This document shows positions 21,513 through 31,957 of a DNA stretch of 34,761 bases, piece by piece (the stretch's first letter is position 1; each line of letters starts with the position of its first letter). The notes beneath the pieces are model-generated. The model saw nothing but the letters and a program-made list of their open reading frames with translations, was not told where the DNA came from and did no database searches. Source of the DNA: Asparagopsis taxiformis (Eukaryota > Rhodophyta > Florideophyceae > Bonnemaisoniales > Bonnemaisoniaceae); NCBI GenBank assembly GCA_030407315.1, contig JALQPE010003168.1, positions 1 through 34,761 on the forward strand, read 5' to 3'. The position numbers were made by a program, and so were the translations under genes.

Positions 21513-21905
21513 CTTACAGCAAAGTCATCGTTACGATGACTTTGCTGTAAGAAAACGTTTCCATTACAGTGGCCAAGAATTTTTTACCGGGTAAAAAAAT
21601 CGTGGCAGCTGTAATGATTTGCTGTAAGGAACCGTTTCCTTGCAGTGGCCGAAGAATTTTTTACCGGGTAAAAAATCAGCAAGAAATTTTACCGGGTAAA
21701 AAATTGTGGCCGCTGTAATGATTTGCTTTCTTACAGCAAAGTCATCGTTACGATGACTTTGCTGTAAGAAAACGTTTCATTACAGCGGCCACAATTTTTT
21801 ACCCGGTAAAGAAATCATGGCTGCTGTAATGTTTTCTTTTCTTACAGCAAAGTCATCGTAACGATGACTTTGCTGTAAGAAAACGTTTCATTACAGCAAA
21901 TTCAT
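21513..21905. mobile_element. MITE family B cluster (palindromes plus TACCGGGTA hairpins)
   Basis: Three copies of a 39-bp palindrome (arm CTTACAGCAAAGTCATCG) lie at 21513-21551, 21730-21768 and 21841-21879. They alternate with TTTTTTACCGGGTAAAAAA-type palindromes and GGCCGCTGTAATG segments. Positions 21618-21727 are identical over 110 bases to 31428-31537. The cluster lies between the transposase and the first ParB-like/2OG gene and appears to be a composite or rearranged MITE. Confidence 0.8.
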
Positions 21906-22578
21906 CGATAGTTAAGGTTAAGTAACCAACTTTAGGATGTCCAGAGGACCTGCTCGTTGTAAGGAATAAGGAATATTGATCAACTGACGAAGAGGAAGCA
22001 TTTTGAATCGACTAGGGTAGGAACGCAATGAGATTTGGTATGCAAGAAAACTGAATCGCAGTAGTGAATAGGTAGTTGAAATGAATTCATATTGATGTTC
22101 TTTGGTGTATTGTCCATTGGAGCACATTGAAAACCATTTATATGATCACCGTTTAAATAGTCTATGAATCCTTTGCAGCCGAGTACGCCAATAGGAAGAA
22201 ATTCAAGCAGTGGCCTGCACGGGAACCGTTCATTTGTGAGTAGCAAAAGTTAGTGTAGAAATGAATTTTTCAGACTTGTAGGAGAGGTGGATCGTAGTAA
22301 ATGTATAAAACTCACGTAGAATCGATTGATAGGAATCAATGGTACGGAAGAAGAAGCGAGGTGGAGAGTGTGGATGAAATAGGTTGTTGGAATATGAATG
22401 ATAATTGACGTGGTGAGGTAAACGGGTTCGATTGCATTATATGCGCTAGAGGTACATACTATTAGGTGTAGATTGATGGAAAGGGCTAAACGCTTTGTGG
22501 AGGTATCAGGATCAGGTAGAGTCAGAGGTGCTGAGCGGGTGCAGCGTAAGGTTCATCAGGACTGAACGTAGGTAGGGA
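21906..22578. other. Gap upstream of the ParB-like/2OG gene
   Basis: AT-rich, no gene recognised. ATGTATAAAACTC at about 22299 could be a TATA box for the gene at 22579 (or 22717), but it is 280 or more bases upstream of the first ATG. No repeat is seen. Confidence 0.35.
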
Positions 22579-25500
22579 ATGTCTTGTCCGGACAGTATAA
22601 GAGAGGAAGCTGAGAGACGGGAAGCGCACTCGGAGGTACCACAATTGTGGATTTCATCGTCTACACAACATTTGAACAGAGAACCGATTGAACGAACTGA
22701 GATTGCAGGGATTACAATGGGAGACAATAGTATCATGAATACTACAGCGGAGAAGAGCAATTCTCCTTCTGCTGAAGAGAAAAGCATCACTATTGCTCAG
22801 TACAGCTCTTCTAAAGTGCAAGTTGATCCTCGCAAAGTGAAATTTCCGACAGTGACCTCCCGTTTGGTGCGACCGGGTCGTGTAAACGAACTGGCCAGCA
22901 TTTTCATGGATAGAGGTTTCTCTACCACTGGAACTATGATTACAGTCTGCAAAATGGAAGATAACGAAGGAGACGAGTTTTACTGCATCGATGGCTCTCA
23001 TCGCATAGCTGCTCTGCAACTATGCCTGGAGAAGTACTCAGGAAAGAACAGGGATTCCTTGGAATTGGTTTGGGTACAACAGTTGATTGCGCCGAACGGG
23101 CGTCTAATTTTCGATGCGCTGGAGGTTCTGAAACTGTCTCTCGAAGCCAATATACAAACTCACGATGTCGCTTCTGTGAGCATTGCCGACAATGTGTGTG
23201 CGGTCATAGAGTTTCTCAGGTTTTCCAACCAGATGGATCTTCCTGTTGTCCGGCTTATTCCTATTCTGAAAGAAGTGAGCTATATTCTGCCGTCCGACAG
23301 GAACCGTTCGGAGAACTCGTATAGGCAGTACATCAACATTGCGAAGGGGTTCAATCGCACAGACAGCGTTGCTTTCGTGTACTGGAGCTCTATCCCTAGC
23401 GTTTACAATGCTTTGGATAGGAACAGAGAAATCGAGGATGCAAGAACCGAGGGAAGAGATCCGGACTTTTCTCGAATTGACTCTGCCGATATGTACGGGT
23501 GCGTGCTCGATCTTGTCAATAACGCAATATTCCGCAATGGCACGGACGGACGCGGGACGCGCGATAAGGAGTGGTTCCAGTGGTTTGTGCTCGAGATGAC
23601 AGCGTCGTGGACAAGGATGAGGAGGAAGAGAGGACTTGTCAGAAATATCGGAAGCGGAAGTCCGTTCACGATGCGCACTTGGCTACTGGCTCTGTTGGCC
23701 ATCTATGATATGGCAGAGGTCGTCCGCAAGTGGTTGAACTCTGCAACGATGGAGGAATTCGTGCGAACGGATTTGGCAGCAGAAAACGCGAAGGAGGTCG
23801 GGGATAATGATCATCGCATTGGAGAGCGCATTGTATTCGTCCTTGTCGACTTTCATGACGACGTGGTAGACAGTAGCAGTCTGAGAACCAAGAACGGGAT
23901 GTTTACAAACAGTTTTTACGACAAACTGGAATATGCTACCGGGACAAAGGCAATGCAGGAGACGAAAGCGGAGGAGGAGAGGGAACGGAATCGCATGACC
24001 CCCGGAGAAATAGAAAAAGCACTTGTTGATGGCGCCAAAGCAGAAGACGAAGAAGCACCTACTGCCGCAGAACAGGGAAATAATTCTACAGAGAAGGAAA
24101 CTGTGGAAACTTCTGGTCCTGTTCAAGCAGAAGAAGGAGTATCTGCCGAAGCCCAAGCAGAGCAGGAAGTTTCTGCTGTTGTGGAGGAAGAACAGGAAAT
24201 TACTCCAAATGTGGTGGCTGAAGAAGTGATTCCTGCTGTCGCGACGAAAGCAATAGAAGAGGCACCTCTGAGCACCCCGAAAGAAGCAGAAGACCGTCCT
24301 GCCGCAGCAAAAGAGGGAGGACAGGAACGTCCTGCCACGCGTCTTGCAGCAGCTGAGAAGAGGGAAGCAGAACGTCTTGCTGTTCTCCAAAAAGAACAGG
24401 AACGTCTTTCAGCTTCAAGGGCAGAGCGGGAAAGTCGTGCCAGGGATAATTCGCCGGGAAGGATTGTCAGAGAAGATCTTCCTCAGGGAAGGAAACAAAG
24501 CGGCGATACGCAAAGTCTGGATATCAACTTGGACAATAGTGGTCGCATGGACATAGACACGCCTGGACAACAAGCTGGAGATGCGCAGAACCGCTCTGTG
24601 ATATTGAAACTTCGAATCAGGACACCAGAAACTTACAGCACTAGCCCGGCCGAAGTGGACAAGGAGAATTCGGGAAGAAGCAGGAGTTCTGGTGGAAGCG
24701 GCGATGAAAACGAGTCCAGGTTGGATAAGAAGCGAAGAAGGGAAGATACTAGCGCGAAGTTTTCTGAGCCCAATACGCCGGATGACAACATTGAGATTGG
24801 GCCTCCCCGGGAAAAGAAGAGTAGAGTCAATGCAAGAGAACGAACGACTGGAGAAGAAGCACCACTCTTCACTGACGAGCAAGAAAACTCCCTTCCAGAC
24901 CGCACATTCGCAGAGGACATACCTGAGAAGCTGCCTTTATGCGTTCCTTCCAACTCGAGAATGAAGTATTATATCACAGAAGAAGACATTGATACAATCC
25001 GGACGGAGATAATGGAAGCAGCTGCAGGCTACTCTACTTTGGTATGTCCCCTCGGTTCTTGTGAAAGCCAACAATACTTCAGCTACCAGAGAAGAATGAT
25101 CGACGAGCTTGGTTACGTGGTGTTGCAAGACATTTTCTCTTCTACTACAGTGGGAGCAGCTACGCACGAGTTATTCACACAGATGGCCAGCACATTCCAA
25201 GGTACTACAAGTGGCTCAAGTGCAAGTCAGAAGAACCCGTGGAAACCACTTCGACCGAAAGACAGCACTGGTGTATTCAAGACGGACCGGAAAAGCATCT
25301 GCGATGACCTTGAGCAAGAAAGCGCGCGGCAGTACAGGAACAAGCTGATTCTGGAGCTAGGTAAGGCGATTTGTGCGGAGAACCTGAAGCTCGGGTTTGG
25401 AAGAGAAGAAGCGGTGGTCTTTCCAGAAACGGGTCTTCGTCTGATTTTGACCGCAGAAGGTAGTCAGGAGCAACTTATGCATACCGATGTTCCCGTCCGT

Positions 25501-25839
25501 GAGGGAACTGGAACTGGTCCTCTCAACTCGCCATCATATTTCATGATGGCTGCTGGTGCGGATGGGTTCATCATTCGTATCGCCAAGTTCAGCCATGTGT
25601 GCCTAAGTCATCCAGCGAAAGACAAGTACCGCGTGCCAGTGACGAACGTGCGCATCCCACCGTATTCCCTGCTTGTATGCCGAACGGACGTGTATCACGG
25701 AGGAATGGGATTCGCGGAGGGTCGTTCTTCGGTGAGGTACCAGCATCCTATCCGGTCCCATCTATCACTGCGAACTTCCAGGGAGAAGTTGCTACAGCCT
25801 CCCTTCAATGTCAACTACTGGGAGCGTTTAGATATCTGA
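22579..25839 (+). CDS. ParB-like domain + 2OG-Fe(II) oxygenase-like fusion protein, intact (paralogue 1)
   Basis: This is a 1086-aa ORF. Met1 opens the frame; Met47 (22717, MGDNSIMNTT) is an equally plausible start because the conserved part begins only near residue 80. A ParB/Srx-like domain spans about 80-200 (VKFPTVTSRLVRPGRVNELA, then YCIDGSHRIAAL with DGSHR at 138-142). A helical region (about 200-420) is shared with the paralogues. A Glu/Ala-rich, then Ser/Arg/Lys-rich linker (about 455-780, with KKRRRED and REKKSRV as possible nuclear signals) follows. The C-terminus (about 790-1075) resembles a double-stranded beta-helix oxygenase: ETGLRLIL, HTD (968-970), SPSYFMM, VYHGGMGF (His1040), with Arg1049/1053 or 1059 as the 2OG-binding candidate. 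HxD...H fits an Fe(II)/2OG centre. The substrate is unknown; DNA or chromatin is inferred from the ParB-like part. MITE B copies lie on both sides. Confidence 0.7.
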   Translation: MSCPDSIREEAERREAHSEVPQLWISSSTQHLNREPIERTEIAGITMGDNSIMNTTAEKSNSPSAEEKSITIAQYSSSKVQVDPRKVKFPTVTSRLVRPGRVNELASIFMDRGFSTTGTMITVCKMEDNEGDEFYCIDGSHRIAALQLCLEKYSGKNRDSLELVWVQQLIAPNGRLIFDALEVLKLSLEANIQTHDVASVSIADNVCAVIEFLRFSNQMDLPVVRLIPILKEVSYILPSDRNRSENSYRQYINIAKGFNRTDSVAFVYWSSIPSVYNALDRNREIEDARTEGRDPDFSRIDSADMYGCVLDLVNNAIFRNGTDGRGTRDKEWFQWFVLEMTASWTRMRRKRGLVRNIGSGSPFTMRTWLLALLAIYDMAEVVRKWLNSATMEEFVRTDLAAENAKEVGDNDHRIGERIVFVLVDFHDDVVDSSSLRTKNGMFTNSFYDKLEYATGTKAMQETKAEEERERNRMTPGEIEKALVDGAKAEDEEAPTAAEQGNNSTEKETVETSGPVQAEEGVSAEAQAEQEVSAVVEEEQEITPNVVAEEVIPAVATKAIEEAPLSTPKEAEDRPAAAKEGGQERPATRLAAAEKREAERLAVLQKEQERLSASRAERESRARDNSPGRIVREDLPQGRKQSGDTQSLDINLDNSGRMDIDTPGQQAGDAQNRSVILKLRIRTPETYSTSPAEVDKENSGRSRSSGGSGDENESRLDKKRRREDTSAKFSEPNTPDDNIEIGPPREKKSRVNARERTTGEEAPLFTDEQENSLPDRTFAEDIPEKLPLCVPSNSRMKYYITEEDIDTIRTEIMEAAAGYSTLVCPLGSCESQQYFSYQRRMIDELGYVVLQDIFSSTTVGAATHELFTQMASTFQGTTSGSSASQKNPWKPLRPKDSTGVFKTDRKSICDDLEQESARQYRNKLILELGKAICAENLKLGFGREEAVVFPETGLRLILTAEGSQEQLMHTDVPVREGTGTGPLNSPSYFMMAAGADGFIIRIAKFSHVCLSHPAKDKYRVPVTNVRIPPYSLLVCRTDVYHGGMGFAEGRSSVRYQHPIRSHLSLRTSREKLLQPPFNVNYWERLDI

Positions 25840-26060
25840 TGAAATTAGTTCTTAATAGCATTCTATGGCAGGCATCAAGGCCGCCTTCAAGTAAACGATG
25901 AAAGTTAGGCTAGTACATGACGTTTGCGTATGTAGACGGGTCGGGAGATATACAATACTCAATTTAATATGAGAAGGGGAGGAAACTATGGTGGGCACTA
26001 CTAGAATAGAACAAGGTAATATCGCAGTCGTCTTTGGTTACAACATTGAGGTGAGGAAGG
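25840..26060. other. 3' flank of paralogue 1
   Basis: Short AT-rich flank with no canonical AATAAA close to the stop and no gene. It leads into the MITE B copy at 26061. Confidence 0.35.
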
Positions 26061-26297
26061 CTTACAGATGATGCAGTTTCGCTGGGGTGCTGACAGCAAA
26101 GTCATCGTTACGATGACTTTGCTGTAAGAAATCAAATCATTACAGCGGCCACAATTTTTTACCGGGTAAAAAATTCTTGCTGATTTTTTTACCCGGTAAA
26201 ATTTTCTCACCACTGTAATCAAACCTTTCCTTACAGCAAAGTCATCGTAACGATGACTTTGCTGTAAGCATCCCGGGTAAACGGCTTCGGCTGTAAG
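26061..26297. mobile_element. MITE family B, copy at 26 kb
   Basis: The ends are inverted: CTTACAG...CAGTTTCGC...TGACAGCAAAG at the left and CTTTGCTGTAAG...GGGTAAACGGC...CTGTAAG at the right. The 39-bp palindromes (26090-26128, with one arm mutated, and 26230-26268) frame two TACCGGGTA-type palindromes. It is about 237 bp. No target-site duplication is evident. Confidence 0.8.
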
Positions 26298-26838
26298 CGG
26301 TTGGGAGTTTCGTCCGTCTCCCACCCTGGGAAGGGTGAGAAGGGAAGTGTGGAGCCGGGAACATCGTACAACGATGGTTTGGACGACTGTTGACGGCTCT
26401 GGGGAGCACTCTGCGTCGTGCAAGCCTGGTTTGCGCTGGCTGCACTACCTGGTATTGAACGGTTCTGTGCGCAAAGTTTACTCATGAAGGAGGTAGGGTG
26501 TTGTGTACCACACCAACCATAGTTACTAACATTTGCAGTGTACTCTAGTGATGTAATTATTATTCTAGTTTCTAGCTATACAATGATATTAAGTAAGTCA
26601 GATGTGCACAGAGCATGGTCTAAGCCTAGCACGGTAGAGAAAGATGGAAGAAAGATTGAAGGGTAGGCATGCAGAGGTATGAAGGCAGCAGTATGTGTAG
26701 ACTATGGCAGTGGTAAGAAAATATTTCATGCACCAAAGGGTGGGTAGAGTGACATTAGAGAGGTGGTGTGTAGGGGGAAGGTAGGTGGAGATGATGAAGG
26801 AGGACAACAGAAACGAGAGCGAGGGTTGAGACCAACGG
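26298..26838. other. Spacer between two MITE B copies
   Basis: No gene is recognised. The short minus-strand frames (for example 26231-26485) run into the repeat and lack motifs. Confidence 0.4.
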
Positions 26839-27048
26839 CTTACAGATGGAGCAGTTTACCAGGGATGCTTACAGCAAAGTCATCGTAACGATGACTTTGC
26901 TGTCAGGAAACAAAACATTACAGTGGCCATGATTTCTTTACCCGGTAAAAAAATTCCTGGCCTCTGTAATGAAACGTTTCCTTACAGCAAAGTCATCGTA
27001 ACGATGGCTTTGCTGTAAGGATCCTTGGTAAACTGCCTGAGCTGTAAT
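26839..27048. mobile_element. MITE family B, copy upstream of paralogue 2
   Basis: Terminal inverted segments CTTACAGATGGAGCAGTTTACC and AAACTGCCTGAGCTGTAAT are complementary with few mismatches. Internal 39-bp palindromes lie at 26868-26906 and 26981-27019, each with one changed base. It ends about 205 bases before the paralogue 2 ATG, so it could lie within that gene's promoter. Confidence 0.8.
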
Positions 27049-27252
27049 TGTCGTACAACGAAAAGTGATGTGGAAGGTTCGGATTGGTCAACCGCTGAAT
27101 ATCATTACCAGGGTGTATACTAATAGGAATATGTCAGATCTCTAAGTTTCGCCTATCTTACTCAGCTTACGCAGCAAAACAGCTTGTCGTTCAGATCTTC
27201 TTCTCTCTTTCTCAATCTTTCACTCTTCGTTTGTCAATCACTCACCAAAGCA

Positions 27253-30200
27253 ATGGCTCAACAATCCCCCAACGCTTTCGACCGCCAGGTGCGCTCTGCC
27301 AGCCGCCGTGACAACGATTCTCCCACTCCTTCTCCCTCTCCTTCTCCCTCTCCTTCTCCTTCTCTGGCCCCCCCTGTCCCCATGGACGTTTGCGAAGCTG
27401 CTGCAGCGCTGACCCAGCTCAGCCCAGCACCTAAGCCCGTCCCCTCCCCCCCTTCCGCTTCCGATCCCGCGGTTGTCCCGACAATCGACGCTGGCGTTCC
27501 CGCAACTCCGCTTCCGGCTCAATCTGCCGAAGCGGCGCCAGCCGTCGAGGGATCTGGTGCTCCTCTGCCCAGCTCGCCTGCTCCGGACATGATCATCGCG
27601 TCCGGCAGCGACTTGGCAGAGGATGCGGAGAAGGTCGATGATCACAACGCTCGTGACATCGTACCGAACAAGCCTCTCCGCAGCACCAGGCTGGCCTACC
27701 CTGGCACAGTGCCCATCCCGGTGGATGTGGACTACGACATAAGTCCGGAGAGCTGCCGAAACATTCCAGTCTTCATTTCCCCCCTGGATGTTTCTCCTCC
27801 GGCAGTCGTGTCCAGGGTGGTCAGGCCGCATCGCGTTGATGAGTTGAAGAAAACGTTTCTCACTCAGGGATTTTCCGTGATTGCTTCACGCGTGTCCGTC
27901 TGCGAGGTGATTGATTCCAATGCAAAAGTACGACTGCAATATGTCGATGGATCTCACCGAGTGACCGCGTTGAAGGCCATTCTCGAGTCGGCTGGACCTG
28001 CTCCTGCGAAGGACAGTCCAGAGTGGGAGGAGTTTGTCAAGTCTGACATCTACCGTCGCTTTGGAACTATTCCAGTCGACTTTCTCCTCCCACCGACTCG
28101 GCTTGGCCGGGATGTCTTCTGCTCCGAAGAAGTACTCCCGCTTTCACGGCTGATGAACTTCCACACCCACAATGTCAGCGAGGTAACAGTTGCTGACAAT
28201 GTGTGCTCTGTGATGGAGTTCATCAATATCCACCGCCTGGGAAAGAAGAAGATCGAGCCGACCGTTCAATACATAAAAGAACGGAAAGCGCTGAGCTGGA
28301 TTCGTCCGAGACAGCTCATGCGCTACGTCTCGATCGCGCGAGGGTTCAAGACCATTGAAAGCCCTGCTTTCAAGTACTGGTCGAGCATCCCGAACAGGCC
28401 GGAGTTCGTGCAGTTCTCTTCGACGAGGATCTGGCTGGTTGTACGGTGAACTTGTTGTTCAATGGGTCGTTCAGGAGTGCTCCGGATGTGCAGAAGTGTT
28501 TCATCCTGGAGATGACGGCGCGCTACACTTGTAGCCGTCGGTCGGCCGGGCTGAAACCGTACTCGGTTGGTACCATTGGGCAGGAATGGATTGCTGGTTT
28601 GTTGGAAATCTTCGGGTACGTGAAGGAGGTGGCCGAGTACTGGAACGTGTCGGATGTGTTGAGGATGCTGGATGGGTCAATTCCCAGCCGGGTGACCCGA
28701 GCAAGAGCTTCGACATTCGCTCGCGCGTTGTCGAAGTTCTTGCTCAGATGGTCCCCAAGAAGGGGTGCTGGGCAGACTTCCGTCCCAAGGAAGGCCCCCC
28801 CGATGGTTACAGTTACGAAAATATTTTTCCCCGTAAGAAGTCTGTCTTCGGGAAGGACGCCAGGAAAATGCTCCTGCGCGTCACTGGGTACCGCGACATG
28901 CAAATGCGGAAACGCTTTCACGCGATGTACCCAGACATCCCACATGCTGCGCTCCCAGCCACATGTGGTGATGATGCCCCCATCCCTTCCTCTTCCAATT
29001 CCTTGCCCATCCCTTCATCCTCCATTCCTTTGCCCCCACCACCTCAACTGGAATCTTCCAGCAATTCCGAGGTTGCCCCTGTTCCTGTCTCTACCCCTGC
29101 CGTGTCGCATCCTCCCCTGCGGTGACCCCGGTCAAGCCGACTGCGCGTGGTCCCCAGGATGGCAGCGAACGCTCTGGTCCAGTTTCCCACGCCGGGACTG
29201 GTACCCCCAACCGTCCTGTCCAAGCCGCGCAGGAGCAGGTCTCACCGGCTTCGCAGCCTGAGCCTGCGACTCCGGCTGCCGAGCAGCACCCTGCTGCTCC
29301 GGCCCCCGCTGTCGAAGCTTCCCGTTCTGCATCTGCTAGCAGTTCGGGAAGCTCCAGCGATGACAGCTTCGTCCCTTCACCATCCGGTGGGGTTGGACAG
29401 AAGACGGTTGCGAGGATTTCGACGGAGGGCCCTACTCCCGAGAATGTGGTCGAGGGCAGCAGTGCGAAGGGCGGTGCAGATCCTGACGAAGATGTCATTG
29501 AAGTCAGTGATTCTGCACCGCCCGGAGTGGAAACTTCTGGGAGGAAAGTGATGCCCAGAAGGAGTACCCGCCTGCAAGCGAGTCGTTCCGGTCGTGGTGG
29601 AACGGCGGGTGGTGCTGTGGAGGTCGTCGAGCTGGAGAGCGCCCCCGAGGATGCGGGTGAAAACTCCATCCTCGGGAAGCGTAACTTGGAAGCCGCTTCT
29701 GCGACGCCCGAGCCTTCTACCAAAAAGAGAAGGCTCGGTGAGACTTCATCAAAGTCGTCGTCAAAGAAATCCAAGTCGGCTTCCCGAGGTCGCTCTCGGG
29801 AGCCGGTTCTCCAGTTCGACGACGCCCAGGAGAATCCCATTCCCGACAGCATCGTCGATGAGAATGTGGCCGCCGTTCTCCCCAGCGCAATTGCGTCTGG
29901 CAGCCGGATGAAGTACTATATGGAAAGTACGACGGTGGAGACGGTTCGGGCGGAAATGAGGGCGGCAGCATTCCAGGCAGCTGCATCGCCGGGTGCTGAG
30001 GATACGGTGGTGGACAGGTACTTTGCGGTGAAGAAGGCATTGTTGGAAAACTTGGGGGTTATTGTTATGGAAGGCCTGTTGGCATCGTCCACGGCTGGTA
30101 ATGCGACGCATGAGTTGTTCGGTCACTTCGCTAGGCAGTTCCCGCTGGTTGAGGAGGTTGAAAACCCTCCCAGCAGTCTGATTCTAACGATGACGACAGG

Positions 30201-30895
30201 GAGCCACAGGACGAGCCGCCAGCTTTCGCAAAGCCCGGCTTCGATCCTTCGCCGTGGCAGTTCATCCACAACGTGGGTGATGCGAAGGACCGCATCGATG
30301 GTGGTCGTGGGCGCCTCTCTCTGCCGCGGCGTGAGTTGTGCGACAAGTTGGAGGAGGGGAATTTGGAGATGTATAAGAACAAGTTGGTGGCAGAGCTTGC
30401 TCTTGGTGTTTGTGCGGAGTTCTTGAAGTTGGGAATGGAGGGTGAGGATCCTGTCTTCTTCCCGAAGACAGGATTGCGGCTGCTTCTTACAGCAGATGGG
30501 GCTGCGGACCAGGATGGGCACACGGACTTCAAGGTAGCGACGAATAGTGTTGGAAGTCCTACCACGTCTCCATCATATTTCATGATGTCGAGCGGAGCCG
30601 ATGGGTTCTCTATAGTAGTTGCCCCTTATAGTCATGTATGCCTGGCCAGTCCGGGCGCCGATATGTGGAAGGTTCCCCTCTCATCTTTTGGGTGCCACCC
30701 TATTCCGTATTGGTTGGTCGCGGTGACCTTTACCATTACGGGGTCGGCTTCAGCCGAGGAGATCTTCCTGCAGGCGAGAAGTTAGTCTATGGCCTGCCCA
30801 CGCGCGGCCACATCTACTTGAAGACGGAGAAGGACGTCCTCACGGACCACATCCACACCGTCGAATATTACAAGTACGATAGGAGCAATAGATAG
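27253..30895 (+). pseudogene. ParB-like + 2OG oxygenase-like protein, frameshifted (paralogue 2)
   Basis: The start is the ATG in AAAGCAATGGCTCAACAA, after a pyrimidine-rich leader. A Ser-Pro-rich N-terminus (SPSPSPSPSP) precedes a ParB-like domain (VVRPHRVDELKKTF, YVDGSHRVTALKA near 27940-27975) and VSEVTVADNVCSVMEF, all matching paralogue 1. Homology then continues across frame changes near 28.40-28.44, 28.70, 29.10, 30.18 and 30.69 kb: CFILEMTARYT (28500), SRMKYYMESTT (29900), ATHELFGHFARQF (30110), TGLRLLLTADG with HTD (about 30470-30525), SPSYFMMSSGADG (30570), then VPPYSVLVGRGDLYHYGVGF (about 30695-30750) and TRGHIYL. All HxD...H residues are retained. Paralogue 1 has no introns and the breaks leave no room for them, so these are indels. 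It is either a young pseudogene or affected by sequence errors; the well-conserved C-terminus argues for recent loss. Confidence 0.75.
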
Positions 30896-31370
30896 CATAT
30901 CAGAAGTATTAAAACCTATACTACTGTTCCCTGCTATAAAGTTCTGTCTTTCTCATCTCAACATTGTTACCTTAGCCCATTTTTCAGTTCTCATCTATAC
31001 ATCTGTCCTTCATCTCATAGTTTAGTGCTACTCAGCAGATTGCTTGCTACTTTTTAATATTAGTCTACAACGTTATATGATTTTACTAGCTAGGCCGTAG
31101 GGGGAGACTAGTTTCAACCCTTGACAACGCGCAGATTTCGACTACGAGAGCCGTCACTGTGATAAATTATTTGTAGAATTTTCGTCTATCTTCCCACCTA
31201 CACTAGGCTACCTATATATATACAGGGTATAACCTGAACAGAGACCACGTGAGGTAAAATACTCCTGAGAGCTGCTCACAGCCGTACAGACCTTTGCTGA
31301 GCAATTTACCCGACTTCAAACTTCGCTTCTTACCTTTACCAGGATGAGAGAAGGACGAAACTCCCTGCTG
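30896..31370. other. 3' flank of paralogue 2
   Basis: AT-rich gap with no gene. TATATATATA occurs near 31214. No AATAAA is evident immediately after the stop. It ends at the MITE B copy. Confidence 0.35.
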
Positions 31371-31683
31371 CTTACAGCCGAAGCCGTTTACCAGGGTTCC
31401 TTACAGCAAAGTCATCGTAACGATGACTTTGCTGTAAGGAACCGTTTCCTTGCAGTGGCCGAAGAATTTTTTACCGGGTAAAAAATCAGCAAGAAATTTT
31501 ACCGGGTAAAAAATTGTGGCCGCTGTAATGATTTGCTGTAAGAAAACGTTTCATTACAGCGGCCACAATTTTTTTACCCGGTAAAGAAATCATGGCTGCT
31601 GTAATGATTTGTTTTCTTACAGCAAAGTCATCGTAACGATGACTTTGCTGTCAGCATCCCCGGTAAACGGCCCGCACTGTAAT
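31371..31683. mobile_element. MITE family B, longest copy (313 bp)
   Basis: The ends CTTACAGCCGAAGCCGTTTA and GGTAAACGGCCCGCACTGTA are inverted repeats. The 39-bp palindromes are at 31400-31438 and 31616-31654. The middle carries three TACCGGGTA/TACCCGGTA palindromes and two GGCCGCTGTAATG-type segments. Positions 31428-31537 are identical to 21618-21727, which points to recent spread or gene conversion. Confidence 0.85.
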
Positions 31684-31957
31684 GGGTGACTGCTTCTCCT
31701 ACATCGCTCTGTTACTGGTGTTCTACATGCTGCGTTGCTACACAATTTCGCACTCACATCTTTCTAGTTTCTCTCCCTTTCGTATCCATAGGTATAGCAG
31801 TAGAAAAGTGGATAGTTTGCACTCCAGGCCGCAGATGCCTTCCTGCAGTCATGTCACGATTGTTGTAGTGTAGTCTATAATATCTAGCGCTCTTGGAAGA
31901 TGATGCACAGTCTATTGTCTCTGTCAATGCGTGTTTACTCAAATCTATCAAAGTAGC
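31684..31957. other. Spacer downstream of the methyltransferase-SET gene
   Basis: No gene recognised; the short frames in both directions are unsupported. The 3' UTR of the minus-strand gene ending at 31958 should lie here. Confidence 0.35.

Noticed and set aside
22579..25839. ParB-like domain as a sign of a bacterial plasmid partition locus
   Set aside because: There is no ParA partner or parS-like cluster, the domain is fused to an oxygenase-like region, and the context is a eukaryotic transposon.
27253..30895. Frame changes as short introns
   Set aside because: Homology to the intact paralogue runs straight across the breaks with no extra sequence and no GT...AG pairs of sensible length.
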